Part shown: in pieces, positions 26,587-35,797 of the stretch
Layout: the number at the start of each line of letters is the position of its first letter
Numbering within the stretch: position 1 is the first letter of the stretch
Origin: Chloroflexota bacterium
GTDB taxonomy: Bacteria; Chloroflexota; Dehalococcoidia; UBA1151; TMED-70
NCBI GenBank assembly: GCA_002721875.1
Contig: PBLU01000003.1
Coordinates: forward strand, 98,766 to 162,765
DNA: 64,000 nucleotides
Reading direction: 5' to 3'
Program-made: the position numbers and the translations under genes
Notes under the pieces: model-generated
The model's input: the letters and a program-made list of their open reading frames with translations, nothing else
Told to the model about the DNA's origin: nothing
Database searches by the model: none

Positions 26587-29500
26587 TTGAATTCATTTGT
26601 TCATTTACATAATCACTCAGAATATAGTCTATTAGATGGAATGAGTAACCTAAAAAAAATGGTTACTAAGGTCAAGGAAAATTCTCAAAGTGCGATTGCA
26701 ATTACAGATCATGGAAACATGTATGGAGCAATAGATTTTTATAAATTAGCTAAAGAAAAAGAGATTAAGCCAATTATAGGCTTAGAGGCTTATGTAGCAA
26801 AAGAAGATAGTTACAAAAAGACATCAGATGAAAAAAGTCCATACCACTTAACTTTACTTGCAGAAAACCATACTGGTTATCAAAATCTTATGAAATTAGT
26901 TACGCACTCTAATCTCAATGGATTTTATTACAAGCCTAGGATAGACAAAAATATTTTAGAAAAAAATTCCGAAGGAATCATAGTTCTTTCAGGGTGTCCT
27001 TCATCTGAGTTATCAAGAGCTATAATTAATGAAGATCATAAAAAAACAAAAAATACATATGGGTGGTTCCATGAAGTCTTCAAGGATAATTTTTATTTAG
27101 AAATTATGGAACATATTGGAGTACCTAATCAACAAAAAATTAATGAAGAACTAATTAGAATAAACAAGGCAAACAATATTCCATATGTCATCACTAATGA
27201 TAATCATTATGTAAATCAGGAAGATCATAAAGCCCACGAACTTTTGATGTGTTTACAAACTAATTCTAATATTAATGATCCCAATAGATTTAAGTTTGAT
27301 GACCATAATTATCACATTAAATCTACAGAAGAAATGTATCAACAATGGAGAGAGTTAGAGCAAGGATTAAGTAATACTCTACTAATAGCAGAAAAATGTA
27401 ATATCGAATTAGATTTATCTAAGAGCCTATTGCCAAAATATAAATGTCCTGAGGGAAAGTCTTCTATGGAATACCTCAGAGAACTTAGTTATAAAGGCTT
27501 TACAAAAAAATTTGATTCTAATGAAAGTAAATTAATTGAAAGATTAGAATATGAATTAGATGTAATAGAAAAAACTAAGTTTCCTGATTATTTTTTAGTC
27601 TGCTGGGATATCTTTAAGTTTGTAAATTCAAAAAAAATCTTATCTGCAGTTAGAGGATCAGCTGCAGCAAGCTTAGTTTTATATTGCCTAGAAGTCACAA
27701 GAATAAATCCAATGGAGCATAATTTAGTATTTGAAAGATTTTTAAATCTTGAAAGAAGAGAAATGCCTGATATTGATATGGATTTTGAGGATGATAGAAG
27801 AAACGAGGTAATGAAATATTGCGTAGATAGATACGGTAAAGACCATATAGCTCAGATTATTACTTTTGGCACAATGGGAGCAAAAGCAGCAGTAAGAGAT
27901 GTAACTAGGGTATTAGATTTACCCTTAGCAGTAGGAGATAAACTCGCAGGTATAATTCCTACTAAAGTCGGAACAAAAATCAAAGATGCTCAAGAAATTG
28001 AAGAATTCAGATCGCTTCAAAAAGATAGTGATTATAAAAAAGTAGTTGAATTTGCTACCAAATTAGAAGGAACAATTAGGCATGCATCAACACATGCTGC
28101 AGGAGTTATAATATCTCAGGACAATCTAACAAATGATGTTCCTCTTCAAAGATCAACATCAGGTGAGGATGATTCTCCTCCAACTACTCAATATGCTATG
28201 GGAGCTATAGCAGATGTTGGATTACTAAAGATGGATTTTCTTGGACTAACTAATCTAACTATTATTGGTAAAACAATAGAATTAATACAAAATTCTATTG
28301 ATGAAAATTTCGATATTTATAATATTTCTAAAGAAGATAAAAATACTTTTGACCTACTATCAGAAGGTGATACTTTTGGTGTTTTTCAGCTTGAATCAGC
28401 AGGTATGAGAAAATATATAAAAGACTTAAAACCTTCTAATATTTCAGATATAGCAGCAATGATCGCCCTATATAGACCTGGGCCAATGGAACATATTGAT
28501 AGATTTATAAGATCTAAATATGGCAAAGAAAAAATAAAATATCCTCATGAAGCATTAAAAGAAATCCTTACAGAAACATATGGAATTATTGTATATCAAG
28601 ACCAAGTACTAAAAATTGCTCAAGCTTTTGGAGGCTACACTTTAGGAGAGGCAGATATTCTAAGAAAAGCAATGGGGAAAAAGATCAAAGAGGTTATGCA
28701 GGCTCAAAAGGATACTTTTATAAAAGGATCATTAGAAAAAGGATTTGATAATGATATAGCTAATGAAATATTTGATCTTATCGAACCATTTGCTGGTTAT
28801 GCATTCAACAAAGCCCACAGCGTTTCATATGCAATGATAGCCTATTGGACTGCTTATTTTAAGGCAAATTATAAAATAGAATACTTTACTTCTTTATTGA
28901 ATTCATACATAAGTAATTTTGAAAAGATTTCAGATTGTATAACTGAGATAAGAAAAACAAATATAACTATAAAGAATCCTAGTATTAACTATTCAAATTC
29001 AAAATTTTCTATTGAAGAAGATACAGATAATAGGAGTATTAGATTTGGCTTAAGTTCATTAAAAAATGTAGGTTTATCTTCTGTGGAAAAAATAATTAAT
29101 GAAAGGCAACAAAATGGTATTTTTAATTCCTTAGAAGAATTTTGCAAAAGAATGGATTCAGCTTGGGTAAATAAAAAAGTTTTAGAAAGTCTTATCAAGT
29201 CTGGTAGCTTAGATCAACTAGGTGATAGAGGTAGTCTGCTTGAATCTACTGAAAGAATTTTACTTCAAATTAATAACGCAACAAAATTAAGAAATAGTAA
29301 TCAAACAACAATGTTTGATTTATTTGGAGATGAAGTAGAAACTCCAACAACAGAACTCGAACTAAACAATTTCACAACTGATGACACTCAAAAGATGCAT
29401 TGGGAAAAAGAAATATTAGGTATTTCATTTACAGAAAATCCAAATCATAAAGAAATGTTAAAGATCAGCAAAATAAATGAAGACATGAATGTTTCAATAG

Positions 29501-30141
29501 ATCAAATTAACAATGCAGATAAATCAAAGGCTCAAACAATTATTGGAGAAGTAAGATCTTATGAAAAAAGAGTATCAAGAAAAGGTTCTGAGTTCATGAT
29601 AGTTAAGCTTGAACTAATTGATGGAATAATTGATCTTATGATTTGGCAAAATAAACTAGAAGAGGTTGATAAATGGGTTCATAGTCCTATAGCTAAAGTT
29701 TCTGGAAAAATTAATAATAGAAATGGAGATATTTCTATTTGGTATGACAATGGTGAAATGTTTTCTTTTGATGATGAAATAATACCAAAAAAAATCTTTA
29801 AGGAAAATCTAAGTAAATCTGAACCTATTATAACTATTGAAGATAAAAAGAAGGAGGAAAAAATTATTATTGAAGAGTTTGCAAAAGAAGAAGTTAATTA
29901 TGTAAAAGAAGTTATTATTACACTAGATGATGAGAAGCACTCAAAAAATAAACATCTTATGGATGATATAACAAGAATTTTACTTGATAATGAAGGTCAA
30001 ATACCTGTATCAATTATTGTGAAAAATAATAATGAAAAAGTAAAGCTTAACTTACCTTTCGCTAATGTTGATGCCAGTAAATCTCTAGAACAAAAATTGG
30101 ATAATATAATTGGATTGGAAAATGTATTCTATAAACAGTAG
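26587..30141 (+). CDS. dnaE: DNA polymerase III subunit alpha
   Basis: The 1184-residue replicative polymerase, near the usual DnaE length. The N-terminal PHP domain starts at SFVHLHNHSEYSLLDG and keeps ITDHGNMYG; its metal-binding histidines appear intact, unlike the degraded E. coli domain. The polymerase active-site motif PDIDMDF lies at 394-400, and FGTMGAKAAVRDVTR and RHASTHAAGVIIS follow. An OB-fold is visible near 980-1055. A short, acidic tail domain is at the end. It starts at TTG 26587 with no Shine-Dalgarno sequence; the position agrees with other DnaE proteins. The next gene is convergent, 2 bases away. Confidence 0.96.
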   Translation: MNSFVHLHNHSEYSLLDGMSNLKKMVTKVKENSQSAIAITDHGNMYGAIDFYKLAKEKEIKPIIGLEAYVAKEDSYKKTSDEKSPYHLTLLAENHTGYQNLMKLVTHSNLNGFYYKPRIDKNILEKNSEGIIVLSGCPSSELSRAIINEDHKKTKNTYGWFHEVFKDNFYLEIMEHIGVPNQQKINEELIRINKANNIPYVITNDNHYVNQEDHKAHELLMCLQTNSNINDPNRFKFDDHNYHIKSTEEMYQQWRELEQGLSNTLLIAEKCNIELDLSKSLLPKYKCPEGKSSMEYLRELSYKGFTKKFDSNESKLIERLEYELDVIEKTKFPDYFLVCWDIFKFVNSKKILSAVRGSAAASLVLYCLEVTRINPMEHNLVFERFLNLERREMPDIDMDFEDDRRNEVMKYCVDRYGKDHIAQIITFGTMGAKAAVRDVTRVLDLPLAVGDKLAGIIPTKVGTKIKDAQEIEEFRSLQKDSDYKKVVEFATKLEGTIRHASTHAAGVIISQDNLTNDVPLQRSTSGEDDSPPTTQYAMGAIADVGLLKMDFLGLTNLTIIGKTIELIQNSIDENFDIYNISKEDKNTFDLLSEGDTFGVFQLESAGMRKYIKDLKPSNISDIAAMIALYRPGPMEHIDRFIRSKYGKEKIKYPHEALKEILTETYGIIVYQDQVLKIAQAFGGYTLGEADILRKAMGKKIKEVMQAQKDTFIKGSLEKGFDNDIANEIFDLIEPFAGYAFNKAHSVSYAMIAYWTAYFKANYKIEYFTSLLNSYISNFEKISDCITEIRKTNITIKNPSINYSNSKFSIEEDTDNRSIRFGLSSLKNVGLSSVEKIINERQQNGIFNSLEEFCKRMDSAWVNKKVLESLIKSGSLDQLGDRGSLLESTERILLQINNATKLRNSNQTTMFDLFGDEVETPTTELELNNFTTDDTQKMHWEKEILGISFTENPNHKEMLKISKINEDMNVSIDQINNADKSKAQTIIGEVRSYEKRVSRKGSEFMIVKLELIDGIIDLMIWQNKLEEVDKWVHSPIAKVSGKINNRNGDISIWYDNGEMFSFDDEIIPKKIFKENLSKSEPIITIEDKKKEEKIIIEEFAKEEVNYVKEVIITLDDEKHSKNKHLMDDITRILLDNEGQIPVSIIVKNNNEKVKLNLPFANVDASKSLEQKLDNIIGLENVFYKQ

Positions 30142-30143
30142 AT

Positions 30144-31409
30144 TTATTCACTTCTTAGTGCTTCGATAGGGTCTAACTCTGAGGCTCTATATGCAGGATA
30201 AGCGCCACTAATTAATCCTACAAGAAGAGATACTAGAAAGGCGATAATTACACTTATGGGGGTTATAACAGCAGGTAAATTAGTTTCATCTCCTAACTCA
30301 TCCTGAAAAGATATTCCGCCTAAATTTAAGGAGATTATAATTCCTATTAAGATCCCTAATATTCCTCCTATCAAACAAATAGTCAATGCTTCAGTTATAA
30401 ATTGAAGCCTAATATCAAACTTGGTAGCACCAATAGATCTTAAAGTTCCAATTTCTCGAGTTCTTTCAGTCACACTTACTAACATAATATTTCCTACTCC
30501 AATTGCTCCAACTAACAATGAAATACCTGCTATTGATCCTAAGAATAAAGTAAGAGCTTGAGTAACTTGATTGGCTGCTTCTAGAAGTTGGTCCATGCTA
30601 GTTATTTCAAAATCAGGTTCATCAACTTCATGGATATTTTGCAATTCCCTAGTAATTGAGTCTGAAACAACAGTTTTATCTGCATCTTCGGTAGATCTAA
30701 CAATTATAGAAAATACATTCACATCTCCAGTAGGATTTCTTAGAAAACCAATTCTATTTTGCATGGTAGAAACAGGAATATATACAGAAAAATCTTCATC
30801 GCCATCACCACCCTTTGCTTTCATAACTCCTGTTACCAAGAATCTAAAATCAAATCTGTTAAATAGACTTAATCTAACAATTTTCCCAACGGGATCGGTA
30901 TCAGGAAAAAGAGATTCATTAATTTCTGAACCTAATACCATCCTAAGAGCTTTAGTATCAACATCTTTTTGAGTTATAAATTCGCCGAGGCTAGTTTGAG
31001 TAGAAATAACATCTATATATTCTGGAGTAGTTCCAAATACATTAGCCTCTACATTATAATCTCCGGCAATTAGTTGTGCAGGAAAATCTATTTGAGGTGC
31101 AAGGCTTCTTATCCCATTAATATTTCTAGATGAGAGTTTTTCAGCATCACTTAGAGTTAATGTTATTCCAGAGTTTCTTCCTCCAGAAACTCCGGTAGAG
31201 GAATCTTCTGATCTAGCTGTTATGAATAACAAATTAGTACCCAAAGCAGTAATCTCATCTTCAACTTGCTTTCTTATTCCTTGCCCTAAGGATACTAAAA
31301 CTATTACAGATGTCACTCCAACAATTACACCTAATGCTGTAAGTCCACTTCTTAAAGGTGTAGAAATTATCGACCTAAAAGCAAATTTAACTGCATCAAA
31401 AATATTCAC
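30144..31409 (-). CDS. ABC transporter permease, MacB/FtsX type
   Basis: A 421-residue permease with an N-terminal helix (LRSGLTALGVIVGVTSVIV), an extracytoplasmic MacB-type core domain (about 45-275) and three C-terminal helices of the FtsX domain (GNIMLVSVTERTREIGTLRSIGAT). It starts at GTG 31407-31409, sharing GTGA with the stop of the ATPase gene. With the ATPase and adaptor it forms a MacAB-like exporter that couples ATP hydrolysis to extracytoplasmic work, such as export of peptides or lipids. Confidence 0.93.
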   Translation of the reverse strand: MNIFDAVKFAFRSIISTPLRSGLTALGVIVGVTSVIVLVSLGQGIRKQVEDEITALGTNLLFITARSEDSSTGVSGGRNSGITLTLSDAEKLSSRNINGIRSLAPQIDFPAQLIAGDYNVEANVFGTTPEYIDVISTQTSLGEFITQKDVDTKALRMVLGSEINESLFPDTDPVGKIVRLSLFNRFDFRFLVTGVMKAKGGDGDEDFSVYIPVSTMQNRIGFLRNPTGDVNVFSIIVRSTEDADKTVVSDSITRELQNIHEVDEPDFEITSMDQLLEAANQVTQALTLFLGSIAGISLLVGAIGVGNIMLVSVTERTREIGTLRSIGATKFDIRLQFITEALTICLIGGILGILIGIIISLNLGGISFQDELGDETNLPAVITPISVIIAFLVSLLVGLISGAYPAYRASELDPIEALRSE

Positions 31410-32059
31410 TGAACCATACCATCTTTCATTTCTATGATACGAGAAGTTTTTTTTGCAACTGCATTATCATGGGTTATTATGATTACTGTTATTCCACTTT
31501 CTGAAAGTTCTTTGAAAATTTCTATAATCTCATCTCCTGTTTTTGTATCTAATGCACCCGTCGGTTCATCTGCAAGTATTATTTTTGGTTCCCCAACTAA
31601 AGCCCTAGCTATAGAAACTCTCTGCTGCTCTCCACCTGATAGTTCAACAGGAGAATGATTTATTCTCTCTAAAAGCCCCATTCTATTTAGAGCTAAAACA
31701 GATTTTTTCCTTCTATTTTTTTCTTTTCTGTAAATTAATGGCATTTCTACCTGATTTACAGCTGCAAGTCTAGGTATCAAATTATAGGATTGAAAAACAA
31801 ATCCAAATATACTTCCTCTTATATGTGATCTAGTATTATCATTTAATTTTGAAACATCATTATTTGCTAAAATATATTTCCCATTTGTTGGCCTATCAAG
31901 CAATCCTATTATGTTCATCATTGTACTTTTACCAGAACCTGATGGTCCTTTTATAGATATAAATTCCCCTTGATTAACACTAATATTTACATCTGTTAAT
32001 GCTCTGACTTGATTATAACCTGTATCAAAAACCTTACTTACATTTTCTAAGCGAATCAT
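31406..32059 (-). CDS. ABC transporter ATP-binding protein, MacB/LolD type
   Basis: A 217-residue ATPase. Walker A is GPSGSGKST, the Q-loop is FQSYNLIPRL, the signature is LSGGEQQRVSIARAL, Walker B is ILADEPTGALD, and the switch His is in IIITHD. The short length and GLLDRPTNGKY are typical of the LolD/MacB/FtsE subfamily. The start overlaps the adaptor gene by ATGA and its stop overlaps the permease start, so the three proteins are translated in series. Confidence 0.95.
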   Translation of the reverse strand: MIRLENVSKVFDTGYNQVRALTDVNISVNQGEFISIKGPSGSGKSTMMNIIGLLDRPTNGKYILANNDVSKLNDNTRSHIRGSIFGFVFQSYNLIPRLAAVNQVEMPLIYRKEKNRRKKSVLALNRMGLLERINHSPVELSGGEQQRVSIARALVGEPKIILADEPTGALDTKTGDEIIEIFKELSESGITVIIITHDNAVAKKTSRIIEMKDGMVQ

Positions 32060-34059
32060 CTTCCTATTCCATCTCCTCTTGGCCCAGGAGGACCCATAGG
32101 GGCAGGTCTATTATTAGTAACATCTTCAATAGACCTTGATGTTGATTCATTTGATCCATTAGTTGATTCTCTTCTGATGTATATTTTATTACCTTCATTC
32201 AAACCTTTAGTTATTTCAGTCATATTTCCATCTGTTAATCCAGTCTCTATTTGTGTATAGATAATATCATCTTGATTAAATGATGAAATTACTTTCTTGA
32301 TATTCCTATCAACAATTATTGCTTCAGATGGTATAGTGATCACATTCTCAACAGACTCTTGCAACAGAGTAACCGTTCCATTCATACCCTCCGCAGGTAA
32401 TTCACCAGATAAAAAATCTAATAAAGGACTATTTACATCTAAGTTATTTAAGTCAATTTCATTATTTGAGTTTTGGCTTTGACCAATACTTCCAGGAAAT
32501 CCACCTCCGGGAATATTAGTTAGAGAACTTGGATCTATAGTTCCTATCAATGATTGTATTAGGGGTCTAAATTTATCAATCACTGTAATAACCTCAAAAC
32601 CTCTAATAAACCTAGCCCTAACTGGGTAAGTAACTACACCTTGCTGAACATTGGGGACATCAGATATCGAAACTACTTGTATTATAAGAGGAGATTCGGG
32701 TTTTGAATCAAGAGCCACAATACCATACATTCCTTCTTCCATCTCAACAAATTCTGCTTCTGAAGCAATAATCGTCATTTCTGTTGTTTTTGCATCAGTA
32801 AGAGTCATAATATTTTGACCAGAAGCTATAAATTCTCCTTCTTTAAAATTCACTGATGATATTTGACCATCAAAGGATGCATATAATTTTGTTTTTGATA
32901 AATTTTCTTCTGCCTGATCAACTAAAAGCTCTTGGATATATAAATTGGATTCTGCTTGGGCTAGATTTTCTTCAGCAAGAGCTATGTCTTCTATCTTAGC
33001 GCCACCCAAAATTTCCTCTAAAGTATTTATAGTCTTTTGAAGATTTGTTTCAGCTTGCTCCTCAAGATATTTTAGCCTGTTAATATCATTTAGAGTAGGG
33101 TTCCTTAAGCTATCTAGAGTATTTTGAGCTTCTTTCAAGCTTGCATTTGCACTATCTAATTGGACATTTAGAACTTCAATTTGTTTAATAGATGATCGAT
33201 AATTTGAATTAGTATTTATTAAAGACTTAGATAAATTCATTTTAGTTGTATTTGCATCACAACACTTAAAAACTTCTTTCAAAATATTATCTGTAATTTG
33301 CTTTGAAAGAGGGAGATTTTGTTCACCAGAGCAGGCATCATTTATATTTGGAAGTCCTAAACCATCCCATACTTCATCACAGTAATTATTTACAGATTCT
33401 ATAAGTAAAATTTTATTTGAAGATAAAGTATTTTCTGCATTAGAAATTAGTAATTTAGTATTTTCCGTATTATATTTAGCTTGTTCAATAAGTTTTGATA
33501 CTGAATCAAATTCAGAATCCAATGGGTTCAAAAGATTATCATAATTTTCTTGGGCGGTTATAAAATTTGCTTGAGCTTGACTGACTAATTCTTGAGCAGA
33601 TTTTAATTGTTCATCGGAAGGATAATTTAATAAATCATCAAGATTTTTTTGTGCCTGACTTACAGCATATTCAGCGGACTTGATTTGTAATTTTTGTCTT
33701 TCTAGATTATTAAGTAAATCTTTAGAATCTAGCTCAGCAAGAATATTACCTTTTGAAACATTTTCTCCCTCATTCACTACTATCGAAGTTATTGTTCCGT
33801 TTGTATTAAATGATAGATTAATTTTGTTTTCAATATTAGTACTTCCAGAAGCAATCAACAAATCGGCTATTGTTCCTTTTTTTACCATATATTCTTCATA
33901 AGAAATGGTAACAGAATTTTCTGTAGAATCATTAATCAGATACCATGATATGAGAGCAAGTGAAATAATTATAAAAAGTACTAAATAAATAATTGTCTTT
34001 TTACCAAATTTTCTTTGATTTTGGTTAATCAACTGATCAATATCGTTAGAATTTTGCAA
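32056..34059 (-). CDS. Periplasmic adaptor (HlyD/MacA-like) of the ABC exporter, unusually long
   Basis: A 667-residue membrane-fusion protein: a basic cytoplasmic start, one anchor helix (about 25-45), then a lipoyl half (GTITSIVVNEGENVSKGNILAELD). A very long coiled-coil hairpin with Ala/Leu/Asn/Gln-rich heptads runs from about 115 to 400. After it come the second lipoyl half (AEENLSKTKLYASFDGQIS), beta-barrel domains and a Gly/Pro-rich tail. Typical MacA proteins are under 400 residues. I choose TTG 34059, six bases after AGGAG; the in-frame TTG 34065 touches that sequence. It contains several Cys in the hairpin tip region (near 240-275). It is first in the three-gene operon. Confidence 0.88.
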   Translation of the reverse strand: MQNSNDIDQLINQNQRKFGKKTIIYLVLFIIISLALISWYLINDSTENSVTISYEEYMVKKGTIADLLIASGSTNIENKINLSFNTNGTITSIVVNEGENVSKGNILAELDSKDLLNNLERQKLQIKSAEYAVSQAQKNLDDLLNYPSDEQLKSAQELVSQAQANFITAQENYDNLLNPLDSEFDSVSKLIEQAKYNTENTKLLISNAENTLSSNKILLIESVNNYCDEVWDGLGLPNINDACSGEQNLPLSKQITDNILKEVFKCCDANTTKMNLSKSLINTNSNYRSSIKQIEVLNVQLDSANASLKEAQNTLDSLRNPTLNDINRLKYLEEQAETNLQKTINTLEEILGGAKIEDIALAEENLAQAESNLYIQELLVDQAEENLSKTKLYASFDGQISSVNFKEGEFIASGQNIMTLTDAKTTEMTIIASEAEFVEMEEGMYGIVALDSKPESPLIIQVVSISDVPNVQQGVVTYPVRARFIRGFEVITVIDKFRPLIQSLIGTIDPSSLTNIPGGGFPGSIGQSQNSNNEIDLNNLDVNSPLLDFLSGELPAEGMNGTVTLLQESVENVITIPSEAIIVDRNIKKVISSFNQDDIIYTQIETGLTDGNMTEITKGLNEGNKIYIRRESTNGSNESTSRSIEDVTNNRPAPMGPPGPRGDGIGR

Positions 34060-34163
34060 TATCAACTCCTAAAATCACATATATACTAATTTTATCGTAA
34101 TTTTGTTAAGATTAGGTAATGGAAATTTGATAGTAAAATATTATAAACATAATAAAAAATAGA

Positions 34164-35135
34164 ATGTATAAAATAAATAATTTTAATTTAAGAATCCCTG
34201 TAGTTGCGGCACCTATGTTTACAATTTCAAACCCTAATTTAGTTATCAATCAATGTATTTCAGGGGTTGTAGGTTCATTCCCAGCATTAAATGCTAGAAA
34301 ACCTGAAACTTTAAATGGGTGGATAAATCAAATAAAAGATGGAATAAATGAGTTCGAAATAAAGAATCCTGAGAAAAAAGCTGCTCCTTTTGCTGTAAAT
34401 CAAATTTGTCATAAATCAAATAAAAGATTAATTTCTGATATGGAAACATGTGTTGATCATAAAGTCCCAATAATTATAACTAGCTTAAGACCACCTGATG
34501 AAATTATTGAAGCTGCTCATAGTTATGGAGGAATTGTATTTCATGATGTTATAAGTATTCGTCATGCAAAAAAAGCTGCTGGTTTAGGAGTAGATGGTTT
34601 AATTTTAGTTTGCTCAGGAGCTGGTGGTCATGGTGGGAATTTATCACCTTTTGCTTTACTAAGAGAAGTAAAAGAGTGGTTTGATGGAATAATATTATTG
34701 TCTGGTTCTATAGGTGACGGATATTCGATTGCATCAGCACTAGCTTTGGGGGCAGATTTAGCATATGTTGGATCTAGATTTATTCCAACTTACGAATCTA
34801 ATGCCAATGAAATTTATAAAAAAATGATTCTTGATAGTACTGCTGAAGATATACTCTATACTTCATATTTTTCAGGCATACCAGGAAACTACTTAAAAGG
34901 ATCAATAAGTAATGCAGGATTAGATCCTAATAATCTTCCCGATGGAGACAAAAGTCAAATGAATTTCGAATCAACAAAGAAACCAAAAACCTGGAAGGAT
35001 ATCTGGGGTTCAGGGCAGGGTATAGGCAGAATAGATGATATTACCTCGGTAGAAGAAGTAGTTTCAAAGTTAGAATATGAAATGTTAGAGGCAATTGAAA
35101 AACTAAATCTTAAAGTAGGGAAAAATAATGCATAA
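34164..35135 (+). CDS. Nitronate monooxygenase family protein (2-nitropropane dioxygenase-like)
   Basis: A 323-residue FMN-dependent TIM-barrel enzyme. Evidence is the N-terminal IPVVAAPMFTIS, the conserved His in FHDVISIRHAKKA, the flavin-phosphate region CSGAGGHGG and LLSGSIGDGYSIASALALGADLAYVG. Such enzymes oxidise propionate-3-nitronate or other alkyl nitronates, and some members are enoyl-ACP reductases (FabK), so detoxification is likely but not certain. It ends in ATGCATAA, from which a 32-codon membrane gene starts. Confidence 0.9.
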   Translation: MYKINNFNLRIPVVAAPMFTISNPNLVINQCISGVVGSFPALNARKPETLNGWINQIKDGINEFEIKNPEKKAAPFAVNQICHKSNKRLISDMETCVDHKVPIIITSLRPPDEIIEAAHSYGGIVFHDVISIRHAKKAAGLGVDGLILVCSGAGGHGGNLSPFALLREVKEWFDGIILLSGSIGDGYSIASALALGADLAYVGSRFIPTYESNANEIYKKMILDSTAEDILYTSYFSGIPGNYLKGSISNAGLDPNNLPDGDKSQMNFESTKKPKTWKDIWGSGQGIGRIDDITSVEEVVSKLEYEMLEAIEKLNLKVGKNNA

Positions 35136-35226
35136 ATTTAAGGAATTATATAAATTATGGTGGTTTAGATGGACATTATGGTTTGTGATAGGAGCATTAA
35201 TTGCAGTAATTATTAGAAATTTCTAG
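35128..35226 (+). CDS. Short membrane protein, 32 residues
   Basis: ATG 35128 lies inside the last codons of the nitronate monooxygenase gene and is preceded by TAGGG at a suitable distance. The product begins MHKFKELYKLWWFRWTLWFV and continues through a single hydrophobic helix to a short RNF end. Its TAG stop forms the shared tetranucleotide CTAG (35223-35226) with the stop of the convergent Smr gene, as at four other convergent ends in this window. This and the Trp/Arg-rich amphipathic start suggest a real gene; function unknown. Confidence 0.5.
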   Translation: MHKFKELYKLWWFRWTLWFVIGALIAVIIRNF

Positions 35227-35465
35227 TAAATTAAGTTACCTATTGTAGAACTGTAATTATGATCTGGATAAAAATCCTTAATAAATTCAGACTTTTCTAA
35301 AACTTCTTCTGTAATTCTTTTTAAGACTCCTGTTCCGTGTCCATGGACTATTCTAACTTGTGAATAATTTAGATTTATACAGCTATAAATATGTTCTTCA
35401 ATAGCAACAATAGCTTCCGAAGCACGCATACCATGAAGGTCTATAGATATTTTTTCATCTTTCAT
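35223..35465 (-). CDS. Stand-alone Smr-domain protein
   Basis: An 80-residue protein consisting only of an Smr domain: the N-terminal IDLHGMRASEA (DLHG motif) and the central VRIVHGHGTGVLK (H-G-x-G-T-G). Smr domains cut branched or structured nucleic acids, usually at the C-terminus of MutS2 or as small RNases. No MutS-like domain is encoded upstream on this strand, so it acts alone or with a separate partner. The C-terminus carries the usual short extension. Confidence 0.88.
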   Translation of the reverse strand: MKDEKISIDLHGMRASEAIVAIEEHIYSCINLNYSQVRIVHGHGTGVLKRITEEVLEKSEFIKDFYPDHNYSSTIGNLIY

Positions 35466-35518
35466 AAAAATTAATATAGATTTTGAATAATTTATGAGTA
35501 TTATGATATTTGAAATTT

Positions 35519-35797
35519 ATGAAAAAAGATAAGTATAAAGAAATAATAAAAAATTTAATTTCAGTTGGTATTGAATTTAAGATGCATAATAATAGATATC
35601 CTGTTATTTATTCTAAAACAAAGATTGACCCTGAAATTCTAGAAATTGCAATAGATCATAGAGAAGGTATTGCTAGAATACTCAATGAAGAAAAAGAGGA
35701 ATTATTAAAATCATATAATGACTCTGAAGGTGCTAATAAATTTTTCTATAAAACAATTTTAGAGGAAAAGTTTAATCAAAAAATGGATAAATTCTAG
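35519..35797 (+). CDS. Hypothetical 92-residue protein, possible docking-domain fold
   Basis: Starts at ATG 35519 (a TTG three codons earlier is less likely). The pattern LISVGIEFKMHNNRYPVIYS, then IDPEILEIAIDHREGIARIL, is reminiscent of the small alpha-beta-alpha TubC-type docking domain, but this rests on hydrophobic pattern only. The last third is charged and helical. It shares a CTAG stop overlap with the convergent acetyltransferase gene. It may be transcribed with no close partner; function unknown. Confidence 0.55.
   Translation: MKKDKYKEIIKNLISVGIEFKMHNNRYPVIYSKTKIDPEILEIAIDHREGIARILNEEKEELLKSYNDSEGANKFFYKTILEEKFNQKMDKF

Noticed and set aside
30571..30972. A 133-codon plus-strand open frame inside the ABC permease gene
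   Set aside because: Antisense to conserved MacB-type sequence; Ser/Ile-rich with no recognisable domain.
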